Shown one piece after another: positions 11,216-23,340 of a stretch of 64,000 nt of DNA (the first letter of the stretch is position 1; each line of letters starts with the position of its first letter). The stretch spans positions 5,890,001-5,954,000 of the forward strand of contig ML058469.1 in NCBI GenBank assembly GCA_003013855.2. Reading direction: 5' to 3'. Origin of the DNA: Liriodendron chinense (lineage: Eukaryota; Streptophyta; Magnoliopsida; Magnoliales; Magnoliaceae). The notes beneath the pieces are model-generated. The model was not told the DNA's origin, did not search any database, and saw only the letters and a list, made by a program, of their open reading frames with translations. Both the position numbers and the translations under genes were made by a program.

Positions 11216-12412
11216 TTAAGGAAATTTCTCAAAGAACGGCTTTAATCGCTGTCCATTCGCCTTAAAAATGTTATCGTTCCTCGGATTTAACAGCTCGACA
11301 GTCCCATATGGATAGATAGTTTGTACAATGTAGGGACCGGTCCATTGAGATCTCAATTTTCCCGGAAATAGATGTAAGCGAGAATTATACATGAGGACTT
11401 TTTGATTGATCGTGAATGTCTTGCGAAGAATATTCTTATCATGGAATATCTTCGTCTTGTCCGTGTAAATTCTCTCATTCTCATATGCTTCGTTCCGGAT
11501 TTCTGCAAGTTCATTCAATTGTAGTTTGCGCAACGAGCTTGCCTTGTCAGAATTGAAATTCATCTTCTTAATTGCCCAATATGCCCTATGTTCCAACTCC
11601 ACAGGCAAGTGACAAGCCTTCCCGTAGACAAGTTTATAGGGAGACATTCCAATAGGGGTCTTAAAAGCAGTACGGTAGGCCCAAAGCACATCGGTAAGCC
11701 GAAGTGACCAATCCTTGCGATCGGGGTTCACCGTTTTCTCTAAAATCTGTTTAATCTCCCTATTGGATATCTCAGCTTGTCCACTAGTTTGTGGGTGATA
11801 GGGAGTACTCACTTTGTGTGTTACGCCATATTTCTTCATTAATGTTTCAAAAGGGCGATTGCAAAAGTGAGCCCCTCCATCACTTATTATGACTCGAGGT
11901 GTTCCAAACCGGGAAAGAATATTCTCTTTTAAGAAGCGAATGACCGTTTTATGGTCATTATTCCGGCAAGGGATGGCCTCAACCCATTTGGAAACATAAT
12001 CAACGGCAAGCAAGATGTATAGTTTTCCAAAAGAAGATGGGAATGGGCCCATGAAATCGATGCCCCAACACTAAAAAATTTCGATTATTAAGATGGGATT
12101 GAGTGGCATCATATTTCTACGGGAGATTCCTCCTAATTTCTGACAAGGTTCACATGCTTTGTAAAACTCATGTGTGTCTTTGAACATGGTGGGCCAATAA
12201 AATCCACATTGCAGAATTTTCGCTGTGGTCTTTTTGGCCGAAAAGTGACCACCACATGCCTGAGAATGACAGAAGGAGATGATACTTTGTTGTTCCTCAT
12301 CTGGCACACATCTCCTTATGATTTGATCGGGACAATACTTGAATAAGTATGGGTCGTCCCATAGGAATTTCCGCACCTCTGTGAAGAATTTATCCTTATC
12401 TTGCTTTTCCAA
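11216..12412 (-). pseudogene. Athila integrase, one nonsense codon
   Basis: The zinc-binding HHCC domain reads from about 12340 (FCHSQACGGH, CEPCQKL). The catalytic core follows, with acidic residues in [18 protein letters not shown] and [12 protein letters not shown], then a C-terminal DNA-binding part ending [12 protein letters not shown]. Integrase would join the cDNA to the chromosome. A TAG at 12073-12071 interrupts the frame just before the first catalytic aspartate; both sides are in the same frame. Upstream, the join to RNase H needs a frameshift near 12410. Confidence 0.88.
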
Positions 12413-12885
12413 TGTGTAGGAAGAGCAAGATAGTTAGCAATGTCCGCATACCATGGCAATTGGGAAATAGCAAAAAGTTGTTCATCAGGGAACATGTCAT
12501 TGATTGCAGTCGTTTCAGGGAAATCTGTGAGGACAAGTCTAATGAGATGGTCAGCTACTACATTTTCTACTCCTTTCTTATCACGTATTTCTATGTCAAA
12601 TTCCTGGAGTAGAAGGATCCATCTTAACAACCATGGTTTAGCATCCTTCTTAGAAAGAAGATACTTAAGCGCGGCATGGTCAGTGAATATAATGATCTTG
12701 GATCCAATCAAGTAGGACCTAAACTTGTCCAAGGCAAAAACTACGGCTAACAGTTCTTTTTCAGTAGTGGTGTAGTTTGCTTGGGCTGAGTTTAGGGTTC
12801 TACTTGCATAGTAGATGACACATGGCTTTTTCTCTTTTCTTTGGCCTAGCACGGCCCCAATAGCATAGTCGCTAGCATCGCACAT
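12413..12885 (-). pseudogene. Athila RNase H domain
   Basis: [15 protein letters not shown] carries the first catalytic aspartate, [15 protein letters not shown] the glutamate and [11 protein letters not shown] the next aspartate. It degrades the RNA strand of the RNA/DNA hybrid. It is in frame with RT but separated from it by a TAA near 12916. Confidence 0.85.
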
Positions 12886-14286
12886 AATCTTAAAAGGAAG
12901 GCTCCAATCAGGTGGTTACATTATGGGAGCACAAGTCAACATACCTTTAAGGGTGATAAAGGCCTTTTGACATTCCTCATTCCACTCGAATGAATTTTCC
13001 TTTTGAAGTAGGTTACATAAAGAGCGAGAGAGTGAACTAAAGTCCTTTATGAACCTTCTATAAAATCCTGCGTGTCCCAAAAAGGACCGTACATCTCGTA
13101 TGCTCTTGGGTGGTGGAAGGTTAGAGATAAGATCAATTTTCGCTTTATCCACCTCGATTCCATTTTGTGAAACGATGTAACCAAGTACAATTCCCTTTTG
13201 AACCATGAAGTGACACTTCTCCTAATTGAGCACAAGGTTCTTCTCTTCACATCTTTTCAGCACAGATTTCAAGTGCTCAAGGCACTCATCAAAGCTATAA
13301 CCAAATACGAAAAAATCATCCATGAAGACTTCGAGAATGGTTCCCACCATGTCAGAAAAGATACTCATCATACAACGCTGAAAGGTGGCAGGGGCATTAC
13401 ATAGTCCAAACGGCATCCGTCGATAGGCGAAAGTGCCGAATGGACATGTGAATGTAGTCTTTTCTTGGTCTTCATGGGCAATTTCTATTTGGTTGTACCC
13501 TGAATAGCCATCAAGGAAGCAAAAGTGGGAATGACCCGCCAACCGTTCTAAAATTTGATCAACAAACGGTAGGGGGAAGTGGTCTTTCCTCGTGACAGTG
13601 TTTAGCTTCCTATAGTCAATGCACATTCTCCAACCGGTAGTGACTCTAGTTAGCACGAGTTCATTATTGGTATTGGCTACGATGGTTATTCCGGATTTCT
13701 TAGGCACCACTTGAGTTGGGCTCACCCATTGGCTATCGGATATTGGGTAAATAATACCCACATCCAATAGTTTCACCACTTCGGCCTTAACCACATCCTT
13801 CATGTTTGGATTTAGCCGTCTTTGTGGTTGCCTAGATGTCTTCACATTCTCCTCAAGGTGTATGCGATGAGTACAAATCAGTGGGTCTATGCCTTTGAGA
13901 TCCGCAATCGACCATCCAATGGCACTCTTGTGCTCTAATAGAGTGGCCATTAGCCTACTCTCTTGTTCCTTATCCAAGTGGGAAGAAATCACCACTGGAT
14001 ATGTCTCATCTCGACCTAAATAAACATATTTCAGCTCACTTGGTAATGGTTTTAGGTCGAGTGTTGGTGCCTTGATGTTGGATGGGAGGGCCTTGTTCTC
14101 GTTTACAGACAAAGGCTCAAATAGGGCCCTCCATCTTTTATTGTCAAGCACCGGCATCACCTCTAGTATGGCGTCCATCTCTTGTATTGTGTCATTATTT
14201 ATCTCATGAGAATGGGCCACACATGCCTCCAAAGGGTCGGAAGATAGTGACAAGGGGACTGTATCTTCCACGAATGCTCCAATCAT
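12886..14286 (-). pseudogene. Athila reverse transcriptase, nonsense codons
   Basis: Fingers and palm are readable: WRMCIDYRKLNTVTRKDHFPLP, then MPFGLCNAPATFQRCMMSIF, then the active-site box FMDDFFVFG (Athila elements often have FMDD for YVDD). Stops at about 13222 (TAG where a tryptophan is usual) and 12916 (TAA) break one continuous frame, so no full-length product is possible. The thumb segment with SFLGHAGFYRRFIKDFS lies between them. Confidence 0.88.
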
Positions 14287-14433
14287 GTTTAGTTCGTGGA
14301 TATCATCATCAACCTCGCGTGGTTGTTTTCATAAATCAAATATGTTAAGCTCGAGGGTCATATTTCCAAAGGACATTTGTACAAGTCCATTTCTACAATT
14401 GATAATGGCATTTGAAGTAGCTAGAAACGGTCG

Positions 14434-14667
14434 TCAAAGTATGACGGGAATTTGAGCACCGGTGCCTATCACGGGATGTGTATCCAAGACAATAAAGTCA
14501 ACCGAGTAGTAGAATTTATCAACTTGGACTAGAACATCCTCAATCATTCCTCTCGGTATACGAATGGATCTATCAGCGAGTTGGAGTGTGGTTTTGGTGG
14601 GTTTCAATTCATCTAACGCAGGTTGTTCGTAGACCGAGTATGGAATGAGATTCACACTTGCCCCCAA
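14434..14667 (-). pseudogene. Athila aspartic protease region
   Basis: Has LGASVNLIPYSVYEQ, the Athila protease block, then TLQLADRSIRIPRG and VDFIVLDT. The catalytic aspartate lies at the frameshift junction with gag (14668-14700). It would cleave the polyprotein. Confidence 0.75.
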
Positions 14668-14699
14668 GTCGAGTAGGGCTTGTTTAATCCGGTAGTCTC

Positions 14700-16604
14700 C
14701 TATGATGCATGAGATGGTTGGACTACTCGGATCCTTGTATTTTTGGGCACCTCTTGTTTGATGATGGCGCTTAAATTCTCAGTCAAAAGAACTTTGTTGT
14801 GAACATTGTGTTTCCTTTTGACTGTACACAATTCCTTTAGAAATTTGGCATAAGATGGTATTTGTTTTATTGCATCCAACAACGGGATATTGATCTTCAC
14901 CTGCTTGAAAACTTCTAAAATTTTCAGATTTTTATCTAAAGGTTTAGGTGAAATCAACCATTGTGGAAACGGAGCAACCAGCTTGTATTGCCGTTCCGGT
15001 TCTTTCTCTTGTGGGGTGTTGTTCGAGCTATCATCCTCTTTGAAAATTTTCGGATCCTTAGGCTTTGGGGCCTTTACCGGATTAGATTTGTCAATTTCTT
15101 TCCCACTTATTAAAGTGGTGATAGCTTGAACATATTCCGGGTGGTGTGATGATGAGCTTGCATCTTGTATCTCAAACTGGGTTCTTGGGTTAGGAAGAGG
15201 TTGGGCAGGAAGTGTGCCCTTCTCTCTAACACTAAGATGAGATTTAACTCTAGCCAGTGATGTTTTCAATTCATTGATGGCTTGAGTTGAATTTTGATTG
15301 AATTTCAATTGCTCTTGCATGAACCCATCTATTTTTAGAGAATTTGTCTTGTTATACTCAGCTTGGACCGATACGAATGCACCCAACATCTCTTCTAGTG
15401 ATACTTTTGGAGTGTTGTTTGCATTTGTAGTGGGTCCATTCCTCCAACTGAAGTTGCGATGGTTCTTCCAATCAGGATTAAACGTGTTTGAGTTTGGAGC
15501 ACCAAATTGATATTGATAACTGTTTATGGCATTTGTTTGTTCTTGTAAGATGCCTTGAACTGCTGAAATTGTGGGACAATCTTGTGTTGCATGTTAAGTT
15601 CCAGCACAAATTCCACAAACAGTTTTAACGTCAGTGGAGTTGATTGTTTCTCCTTTCCTTAATTCCATGGCTTCGACCTTTCTTGTGAGGCTAGCCACTC
15701 GTGCACTTATGCTATCCTCTTCTGATAAGACATACATTCCCCCATTTTCCTTTTGTTGGCCAGTCTTGGAATTTGTTGGTTTCGATGTGTCCCAAGACTG
15801 TGCATTCTCAGCCAATTCTTCCAAATAATCCCATGCTTCATCAGCTTCCTTATTCATGAACTCCCCATTACACATCATCTCTACAAATTGGCGCATGGGT
15901 GAAGTCAGTCCTTCATAGAAAAAACTTATAACCCGCCAAATTTCATAGCCATGATGTGGGCATGCATTTAATAAATCCTTAAACCTCTCCCAACATTGGA
16001 AGAAGGTTTCCTCTTCCTTTTGGGCAAAGTTCATGATAAGGCGCTTCAACATGTTCGTTTTGTGAGTAGGGAAGAATTTTTTTATGAATTCTCTGTGCAT
16101 ATCAGTCCATGCACCAATTGATCTTGGCCTCAATGCATAAAGCCAACCCTTAACTTTATCTTTAAGAGTGAAAGGGAAGAATTTGAGTCTCACCACATCT
16201 TCAGTCACATTTGCAAAGTGCATGGTGGTTATTACCTCATCAAACTCCTTAAGGTGTTGATAGGCACTTTCACTGTCTAATCCATGGAATTTAGGGAGAA
16301 GTTGGATCACTCCCGGTTTCAAATCCACATTCCCTGCATTTTGTGGAAAAACTATGCATGAGGGAGTGCTCGCTCTTGCGGGTAACAAGAAATCACGTAA
16401 AGTTCTAGGTCGGGGAACATTCTCAACCACATTCTCCCCTATTTCAGTTTGGTTTTGGCCCGGATTAGGTTGATTTGCAGCCATATTTTCAGACAAAATT
16501 GGAGAGTTTAGATGTCTCTTAGCACGTGGTTCTCTGTCAATTCCTTCTACTATCCCCCCTTCACTTATGAGTCGGTTATTGGAATCCCGAGCCCAATGTG
16601 GCAT
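14700..16604 (-). pseudogene. Athila gag, one nonsense codon
   Basis: Starts at the ATG at 16604 (MPHWARDSNN), about 550 bp after the primer-binding site. The capsid region is complete (PKFHGLDSESAYQHLKEF, FPFTLKDKVKGWLYAL, FKDLLNACPHHGYE). TAA at 15596-15594 interrupts the frame, which continues in phase to 14700 with the NWKNHRNFSWRN segment. Gag forms the particle. The stop and the frameshift to protease make this copy defective. Confidence 0.88.
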
Positions 16605-17152
16605 GCAAAACCAAAAAAAATAAGAAACAAAGAGAAAGAAGAATTCTTCCTCCCTTTCTTTACTTTTCTCTAAGACCGAAGCACAAGGTGTCTTGCAATG
16701 GCTAAGCCAGAAGCAAGGATAGAGACCGATTTCTCCTGGTCAGTAGGGGTTCAGAGAACTCCCCGCCCACTCTTTGAATCTTTTGAGAAAAAGTGCAGAA
16801 AAAGGAGAAAGATGAGTAGAGGTGAGAAAAGAAATCTCTGAGCACAAGGTGATCCAAGACGGCAGAGCCGACCAATAGGAATCCAGGTGGCACAAGGCCG
16901 ATCTTTCAGAGATCCAAAAGGAGTCTCCACCCACTCTACAAGAGATGAATATGATAGGAATGAATAGGAGAAGGAGAAGAGTAAAGTTTAAAAAGATAAA
17001 ACCTGATTCGGCACTTGAAATCCTTGTATCTTTTTCAGCTTCCTAGAAATCCCTGAAAAGAAAAATCAAATAAACAAGCTAAGTTAGTCCTAAAATCCTA
17101 AAAATACTAAATAGATACTAATTTCAGAAATTTGTAAAAGAAACCGTCAAAG
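16605..17152 (-). other. Athila 5' leader
   Basis: Untranslated sequence between primer-binding site and gag. Purine-rich on +, no reading frame of note. Confidence 0.6.
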
Positions 17153-17170
17153 TCCCCAGCAACGGCGCCA
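17153..17170 (-). other. Primer-binding site, tRNA-Asp type
   Basis: Minus strand TGGCGCCGTTGCTGGGGA, 18 bases, six bases from the LTR end. It is complementary to the 3' end of plant tRNA-Asp with one mismatch. Confidence 0.88.
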
Positions 17171-17176
17171 AAAACT

Positions 17177-18787
17177 TGTTCGCTTCCCCAAGTGTAGGGT
17201 TGCGATGTAGTAATAAACTCGGTAAGATTGAGGTCGATCCACAGGGACTTATGCAGGATTTCACGAACACATCCAAAAGTATCTATTGAAAGCTAATAAC
17301 CAGATTTTGAATAAGATTGATATGAGTAATAATTCTAAGCTAGTTTGAATGTAAACAATTATAAAAAAAAAAAGGCACTAGGGGTTCAAGGATCCACTTG
17401 TAGCAATCCTTGATGTTCAATCCGCTGTGGTTTCTCATTCTCTCAACTAGAATCGATATTAAGATCTATCTAACCGGATGATAGAGCTGTTAAACCAAAC
17501 AATCTGTTATATGTAACTTCAATGCATAGGATTCACTCAATGTAGGCTGAGCTGAGCATGCTCAATTGCATAGGTCATTCCCCTTTCCAAAAGGTCCAGT
17601 TCACCATCATAACCATCCTCAAGTCCTGTCACAAGACAAGGCTAGATCATGATTTGAACTTGATTCAAATTACATGCACAGTCCCTTACATAATTCAGAA
17701 AATCAGAAAAATAGAACTTTGGTAGGAAGTCCCTTCATAAAGATCATAGTACTAGAGCGCACTCCAATTCCTCGGATCATACAGGTCTAGATTGATACAA
17801 ACCAATTAAGAAGTTAAGTAATTCTCCCAAACATCCATGAGTCATCATAAGACTAAGAAAAACTACTTCAAAACTTATATAAACTTCAAACCATTGTTCA
17901 TAAACATGAATTCCACACTTAGAACCAACTGAATACAAATTAAAACATCTTGGATCCACTACAAGCTTCACCTCTTAGCCCTAGCTAAGAGGTTTAGCTG
18001 CTCATGATCCAAGGAAACATGAAACAACTAAAAAAATCATAAAAACAGCAAAACAAACTAGAAGGAGTTGTGGAACTCTGAAATCCACTTCCGCCGCCTC
18101 CAAGCTTGCTTAAACCCTCCTTAGATACCATAGGAACGATCCCTAGGTGTCCTTTTATAGTGGGGAGGCTCCGCAACTTCAGAAAGATCGAGAATCTGCG
18201 TAAAAGTTACGCAGTGAGCAGAGAAAACCGGCGCCAGGAATAGAAATTTTCGTTTCTTCACGTGGCCGACCGGTCGTGCCTCAATGGAAAATTAGTCCAG
18301 CAGCCTCTGGACTAAAAAAAACTTTTGGCCAACCGGTCTTGACCGGTCGGCCTGGCTATTGGAATCAGTCCAGCGTCCTTGGCCGACCGGTCAAGACCGG
18401 TCGTGCCTCCTTTGGCTGAAGTCCAGCAACTCAGCATCCCTTGGCCGACCGGTCAAGACCGGTCGGACCATCCCCAGCAACAGTCCAGCGCACCCAGTTG
18501 GTTTGGCCAACCGGTCGGACGACCGGTCTGGCTCTCTTCTTCTTCAGATTCTTCTTTCTTTCTTCTTTTCTTCTTTCCTTGCCTCTCTCTTTGCTTCCTT
18601 CTTCCTTTGGCCCACCTTGGGTCTTCGTCCAAGGTTCTTAAAGAGGTCTCTTTATCATTAGTTAGGCTGAATCCACTCTTGATCCTGCAATCACCAAACA
18701 TGTATTCAATTAGTCGTTTAAGTCATGAAAATCTTGCACAATGAGTGATGAATTGGGGTTAGAATATGCATAATTAAGAGCTCAACA
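17177..18787 (-). repeat. Athila 5' LTR
   Basis: 1,611 bp. TATAAAAG on minus at 18152-18159 with a GACCGGTC palindrome array at 18263-18531 upstream of it. Confidence 0.93.
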
Positions 18788-20005
18788 CATATCCCTTGTG
18801 TTTAAACACAAGTGAGGGCATTCAAATGCAAACTAAGAGATGACTTGATTCATCTCTCAATTCTAGAGGTAAGACACTATACCATATTGGCATATCTCTT
18901 GTTCAAGACCTCTAGAATACCCTCTAGGTGAATTTCCTAGTTAAAACAAACTATATATCCCATGTAGGAGATTCAACCATCCTCCTATCACCTTGGGCAT
19001 CTCAAAGGCATTACATGCAAGGTGTTTGATCAAGTGTAGCTGAAGCATTGGCGACGCAACGGCAACATGATCGTGGGAGCAAGGGAAGCTGATTGAAGCA
19101 CGGGAGAGCGGAGATCAAGCAACCCAAACCAGCGCTAAACAAGGGGCTCATCCGACAAGTAAGGTTGTCCTTTTTTAGAGTCCATTTAGAGTTTGTTTGT
19201 CAAACTCGATCTAGGGACGTTAGCCGTTCCTTGGCCTGTTAGCCGGGCCTAAACTAAGTTTCCAAGGGGGAGCCTCCGACACGGGAGTGAACATGCATCG
19301 GGTTGAGAGTTAGCCTACGTCCAAAACTCCGTTCGGGTTGAGAGTTAGCCCTTTGTCCAAAACTCTGGTTATGGTTGAGAGGTGAACCAGTAAAACCTCT
19401 GTGTAAAGGTTGAGAGGTGAACCTCATTTAAAACCTCCGATAGTGAATGCCGGTGTGTTTAAAGGAGTTGAGTACTTGAACCGAGAGTGGAGTAGACCCA
19501 AAGTTGAACCACTATACATGCTTGTGTTTGTGATTGATTTGAGCACGTTGATATCTTAGCATTGGATGTTTAATTGTTTAATTATAAATGCTTGATAGGA
19601 ATGTATGCTAGGCACTAGATTAGCACATCCACACACAAGATGTAGTTTCACTAGTAGTGTAGACTTGAGCTCATTGATCCATTCTCATAAGTCTACATAG
19701 GTTGCATAGGTTAGGAGCTTGATTAGTTAAATCATTTATTTACCTATGCATCCTTAGACTAGGATTGTTTATTGCTTATTCATATGCTGGTCTTATGATT
19801 GGACCCACTTAGGCTTAGAAGCCGAAGTGTTCTTGCTTACTTAGCTTAAATTGTTAAATTGTGTAAGTAGGCGAAAAGAATTTTAAATAGGTCCTAATCA
19901 CCCCCTCCTATTGGTTTAGCCATAATTCTAGTTGCTCTTTAAGCTTCCACACACACGTATATGCATAGGGTGTCGTGTTAGACTACCCGACGCAATTTCA
20001 TTCAA

Positions 20006-20660
20006 TCCATCTCACAGTGGTAAAAAAAAAGACGATGAATCACTAAAAGACTACCTTGCGCGGTTCAATGTCGAGGCAGTCCAAGTGAAAAAAATTATCG
20101 CAAAATGTGCTGCTCCACACAATGATTGGGGGGCCATGAGATGAGAAATTTCTTTGGTCAGTGGGAGAGGAACCACCTCAATCCGTGGCGAAATTCCTAG
20201 ATCGAGCCGTTAAGCACATCAATACAGAGGAATTAGTCAATACACATGGATCATCCTCCAAAAGAAAAGATCGTAAGGAGGAAAATGATTCAAAAAGGCG
20301 TAAGGGGGATAGAGGATCGCCTAGCCGAGGCAGCGCTTCCCAGGGAGCCAAAGCCTCGACTCAACGGTTCGAGAAATATACGCCACTTAATACGACCATT
20401 GAACAAGTATTCTTGGCAGAAAAGGACAAACAAATGTTTGGACGACCGGGAAGAATCAAGACCGATCTTAATAGGAGATCGAGGTCGAAATACTGCTTTT
20501 ATCATAAAGATCATGGTCACAACACGACAGATTGTTTCGACGTAAAATGACAAATAGAGACCCTTATTCAATAGAGTTTCTTAAAAGATCACGTCGTCAG
20601 CGTTAAGAGGACCAAAGGACAACAGATCGGAATGACCAAACTGAGGAGCAGACTGACAAC
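20006..20660 (+). pseudogene. Tat-like gag, C-terminal part
   Basis: Resumes the capsid region with DDESLKDYLARFNVEAVQVK and reaches a zinc-knuckle-like motif, YCFYHKDHGHNTTDC, at about 20490-20534. Several stops and a frame change break it. Confidence 0.75.
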
Positions 20661-20880
20661 AATCCTGTGAAGAAATCCATATGATTTTTTGTGGGTTGAC
20701 TATTGGAGACTCCAGCGATGCAAGGAAGACGTATGTACGGCAGGTCGGGACATCTGAACCTGGGACTCCTTGTGAATATCACGAGCCCACCCACAAAAAT
20801 CACAAAAGGTCGATTCCCGATCACTTACGTTCATCGAGGAAGATGTCAGAGGAGTCCTTCACCCTCATGATGACTCGCTC

Positions 20881-21258
20881 GTGGTATCAATGGTAGTTGC
20901 CAACAAAAAACTCCACAGAATGATGGTTGACACCGAAAGTTTGGTGGATATATTGTACATTGCAGCCTTCAAAGAAAATGAAGATCGACCGATCTTGAGG
21001 TCGGTCAAGACGGCACTAACTGGATTCATGAGAGACAACGTCATGCTGGAAGGAGAGGTGACCCTTTTGGTCACAGCGGGGGAAGAGCCTAATCAAAGGA
21101 TGATTATGGTCGATTTTCTTGTCGTCAACACGCCGTCCGCCTACAATGCAATAATTGGTCGTCCCATCCTCCGAGCTCTAAAAGCCGATATCTCCATATA
21201 CCACCTAGCTATGAAGTTTCCGGCTGATGAAGGAATCAGAATAGTTAGAGGCGATTAG
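20881..21258 (+). pseudogene. Tat-like aspartic protease, altered active site
   Basis: Readable from MVSMVVANKK. The active-site motif reads VDTES where DTG or DSG followed by S is expected, so the catalytic loop is mutated. NAIIGRPILRALKA is the usual downstream block. Ends in a stop at 21256-21258. Confidence 0.75.
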
Positions 21259-21459
21259 GAAGAGGCTCGTCGATGTTACGAATTGACCTTACGTGGTAAA
21301 AGCCAAGTATCTTCAGTCACACGCACAACTTCATTGGACCCAAGGGAAGAAACCGTAGAGAGAGGGTCAGTTGTTGAAGATTTGATTAAAATTCCAGTAT
21401 CGGATGATGATCTGACCAAGGTTGTTTAAGTCGGGTCCCAATTGAAAAACGAGCTGCGG

Positions 21460-22850
21460 GAGGAACTCGACGCATTTATAAAAGAACATGCCGATGTGTT
21501 CACTTGGTCACATCAGGACATGCTAGGGATCAGCCTGGAGGTAATGGTCCATCGATTCAATGTTGACCCAGCCTTCAAGCCTGTTCATCAGAAACACCGC
21601 CCCTTCAACACCGAGTGATACGCTGCAAACAATGAAGAGGTCAAGAAACTACGTTAGGCCGATTTTATCGAGGAAGTACGGTACCCAATGTGGCTCGCAA
21701 ATGTTGTTTTGGTGAAAAAAGCAATGAAAAATGGAGAGTATGCGTGGACTACCTCAATAAAGCTTGCCCAAAAGATAGCTTTCTGTTGCCTTGGATAGAT
21801 CAGCTCGTCGATGCGACCTCGGAATATTGGCTACTCAATTTCATGGATGCGTACTCTATATACAATCAAATTCGGATGCACGCTCCTGACAAGAAAAAAA
21901 CATCATTTATCACAAATCGAGGCCTCTACTACTATAAGGTAATGCCCTTCGGGCTAAAAAATGCAGGGACAACCTACCAGCATCTGGTCAACAAAATGTT
22001 TGTCGATCAGATCGGTAAATACATGAAAGTCTATGTGGACGACATGCTCATTAAGAGCTTGAAGTCAGAAAACCACATCGAAGTCCTCTGAGTTATGTTC
22101 GTCATTATGAGAAAATACTGAATGAAGCTCGATCCAAGCAAGTGTGCCTTTGGGGTCGGCTTGGGAAAATTCATTAGTTTCATGGTAAACCAACGGGGAA
22201 TAAAGGCAAATCCGGAGAAAATCCGAGCTCTTATTGAAATGAGCTCACCCACCACCATCAAAGAAATTCAACGACTCACAAGGCGAGTCGCAGCCCTTAA
22301 TCGATTCGTCTCCAGAGCAACGGACAAGTGTCTCTCCTTCTTCGAGCAACTTCGTGAATGTAAGGAGAGAACATGGACACCAGAATGTGAACAGGCTTTT
22401 CAAGAGCTCAAAGCCTATCTCGGATCTCTGCCCTTGCTATCCAAACTTATTCAAGGTGAAGAGTTGCTTCTATACTTGGCGGTCTCACCAGCGGTAATCA
22501 GCTTGGCTCTGATCCAAGACGATTAAGGAACGCAGTGACAAGTTCATTATGTTAGCAAGGCGCTGCTGGATGCAGAGACACCGTACCCATGCATTGAGAA
22601 ATTAGCTTTAGCCTTGGTCACCACAGTCAGGCGACTGAGGCCATATTTTCAAGCGCATCTAGTAGCAGTGCTAACAGATCAACCATTGCGACAAGCGCTA
22701 CAAAAGCCAGAGATATCAATCCGCCTTACAAAGTGGGCCATCGAGCTTGGCGAATTTGACATTCGATACCGTCCGTGCACCGCCATCAAAGGACAAGTCG
22801 TTGTCGACTTTATTGCTGAATTCATCAGCCTGCCATATGCCCAGGACTGA
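21460..22850 (+). pseudogene. Tat-like reverse transcriptase and RNase H
   Basis: RT blocks WRVCVDYLNKACPKDSF, MPFGLKNAGTTYQ and the YVDD box (VYVDDMLIKS, about 22030). A stop at 22090 follows, then the thumb and RNase H 1 remnant in other frames to 22850. At least four stops or shifts. Confidence 0.82.
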
Positions 22851-23340
22851 TCAAAGAGCATCAGAAACCCAACTTATGGAGACAGAGCAGTCAGGTAGCT
22901 CAGCTGCACATGATGTACTCAGACTGATGTGGTCACCACACAGAGATGGGTCATCAAATTCTCTAAGTAGCGGAGTGGGCCTCATCCTTGCTTCCTTGGA
23001 AGGAGTGAAGGTCCAATATGCATTGAGGTTCGACTTCCGAGACTCAAACAATGAGGCCGAGTACAAAGCCCTTCTAGCTAGACTCCGCCTTGCCTCGACA
23101 ATAAGAGTTTGGAAGTTAAAGGTGCATAGTGACTTGCAGCTAGTAGTCGGGCAAGTGATCGCTGAATACTAAGCCAAAGGAAAGAAGATGATTGCATATC
23201 TGGCTAAAGCTCAAGAACTCTTGACTCGTTTCAAACACTACGAGATCATTCGAGTCCCAAGGACAGAAAACACCAATGCGGACTCACTGGCCAAGTTGGC
23301 ATCGGCGGTCGATGATGAGCTTGCCAGAACAGTTCCCATC
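22850..23340 (+). pseudogene. Second (archaeal-type) RNase H of Tat-like element
   Basis: SSGVGLIL, SNNEAEYKALLARLRLA and HSDLQLVVGQV carry the usual blocks. A TAA at 23170 interrupts the frame. The extra RNase H after RNase H 1 is diagnostic for the Tat clade. Confidence 0.8.

Larger units (their letters stand above)
8384..18787 (-). mobile_element. Athila-lineage Ty3/gypsy retrotransposon, full structure
   Basis: 10.4 kb on minus: 5' LTR 17177-18787, tRNA-Asp-type primer-binding site 17153-17170, gag, protease, RT, RNase H, integrase, polypurine tract and 3' LTR 8384-10032. A perfect 5-bp TSD CATAT flanks it (8379-8383 and 18788-18792). The LTRs begin TGTTGAGCTC and end GCGAACA. Gag and pol sequence and the tRNA-Asp site point to Athila. 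The two LTRs differ little apart from a roughly 40-bp indel in the palindrome array, so insertion was fairly recent, yet pol already carries several nonsense codons and frameshifts. The 1.2 kb between integrase and 3' LTR, where Athila elements often carry an env-like frame, holds none that I can see. Confidence 0.93.
7667..20000 (+). mobile_element. Family X solo LTR (+), split by an Athila insertion
   Basis: Starts TGTTAGTG at 7667 and ends CGCAATTTCA at 20000. The parts 7667-8383 and 18793-20000 together give about 1,925 bp and align with the family X LTRs at 1-1324 and 3129-6765 in reverse orientation. Flanks are tttaa (7662-7666) and ttcaa (20001-20005), a TSD with one substitution. No internal sequence is attached, so it is a solo LTR. 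Its TATA is TATATATAT at 8272-8280. The GACCGGTC palindrome array at 8005-8225 occupies the place where the other copies carry CCGATTGATCGG. Confidence 0.85.
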
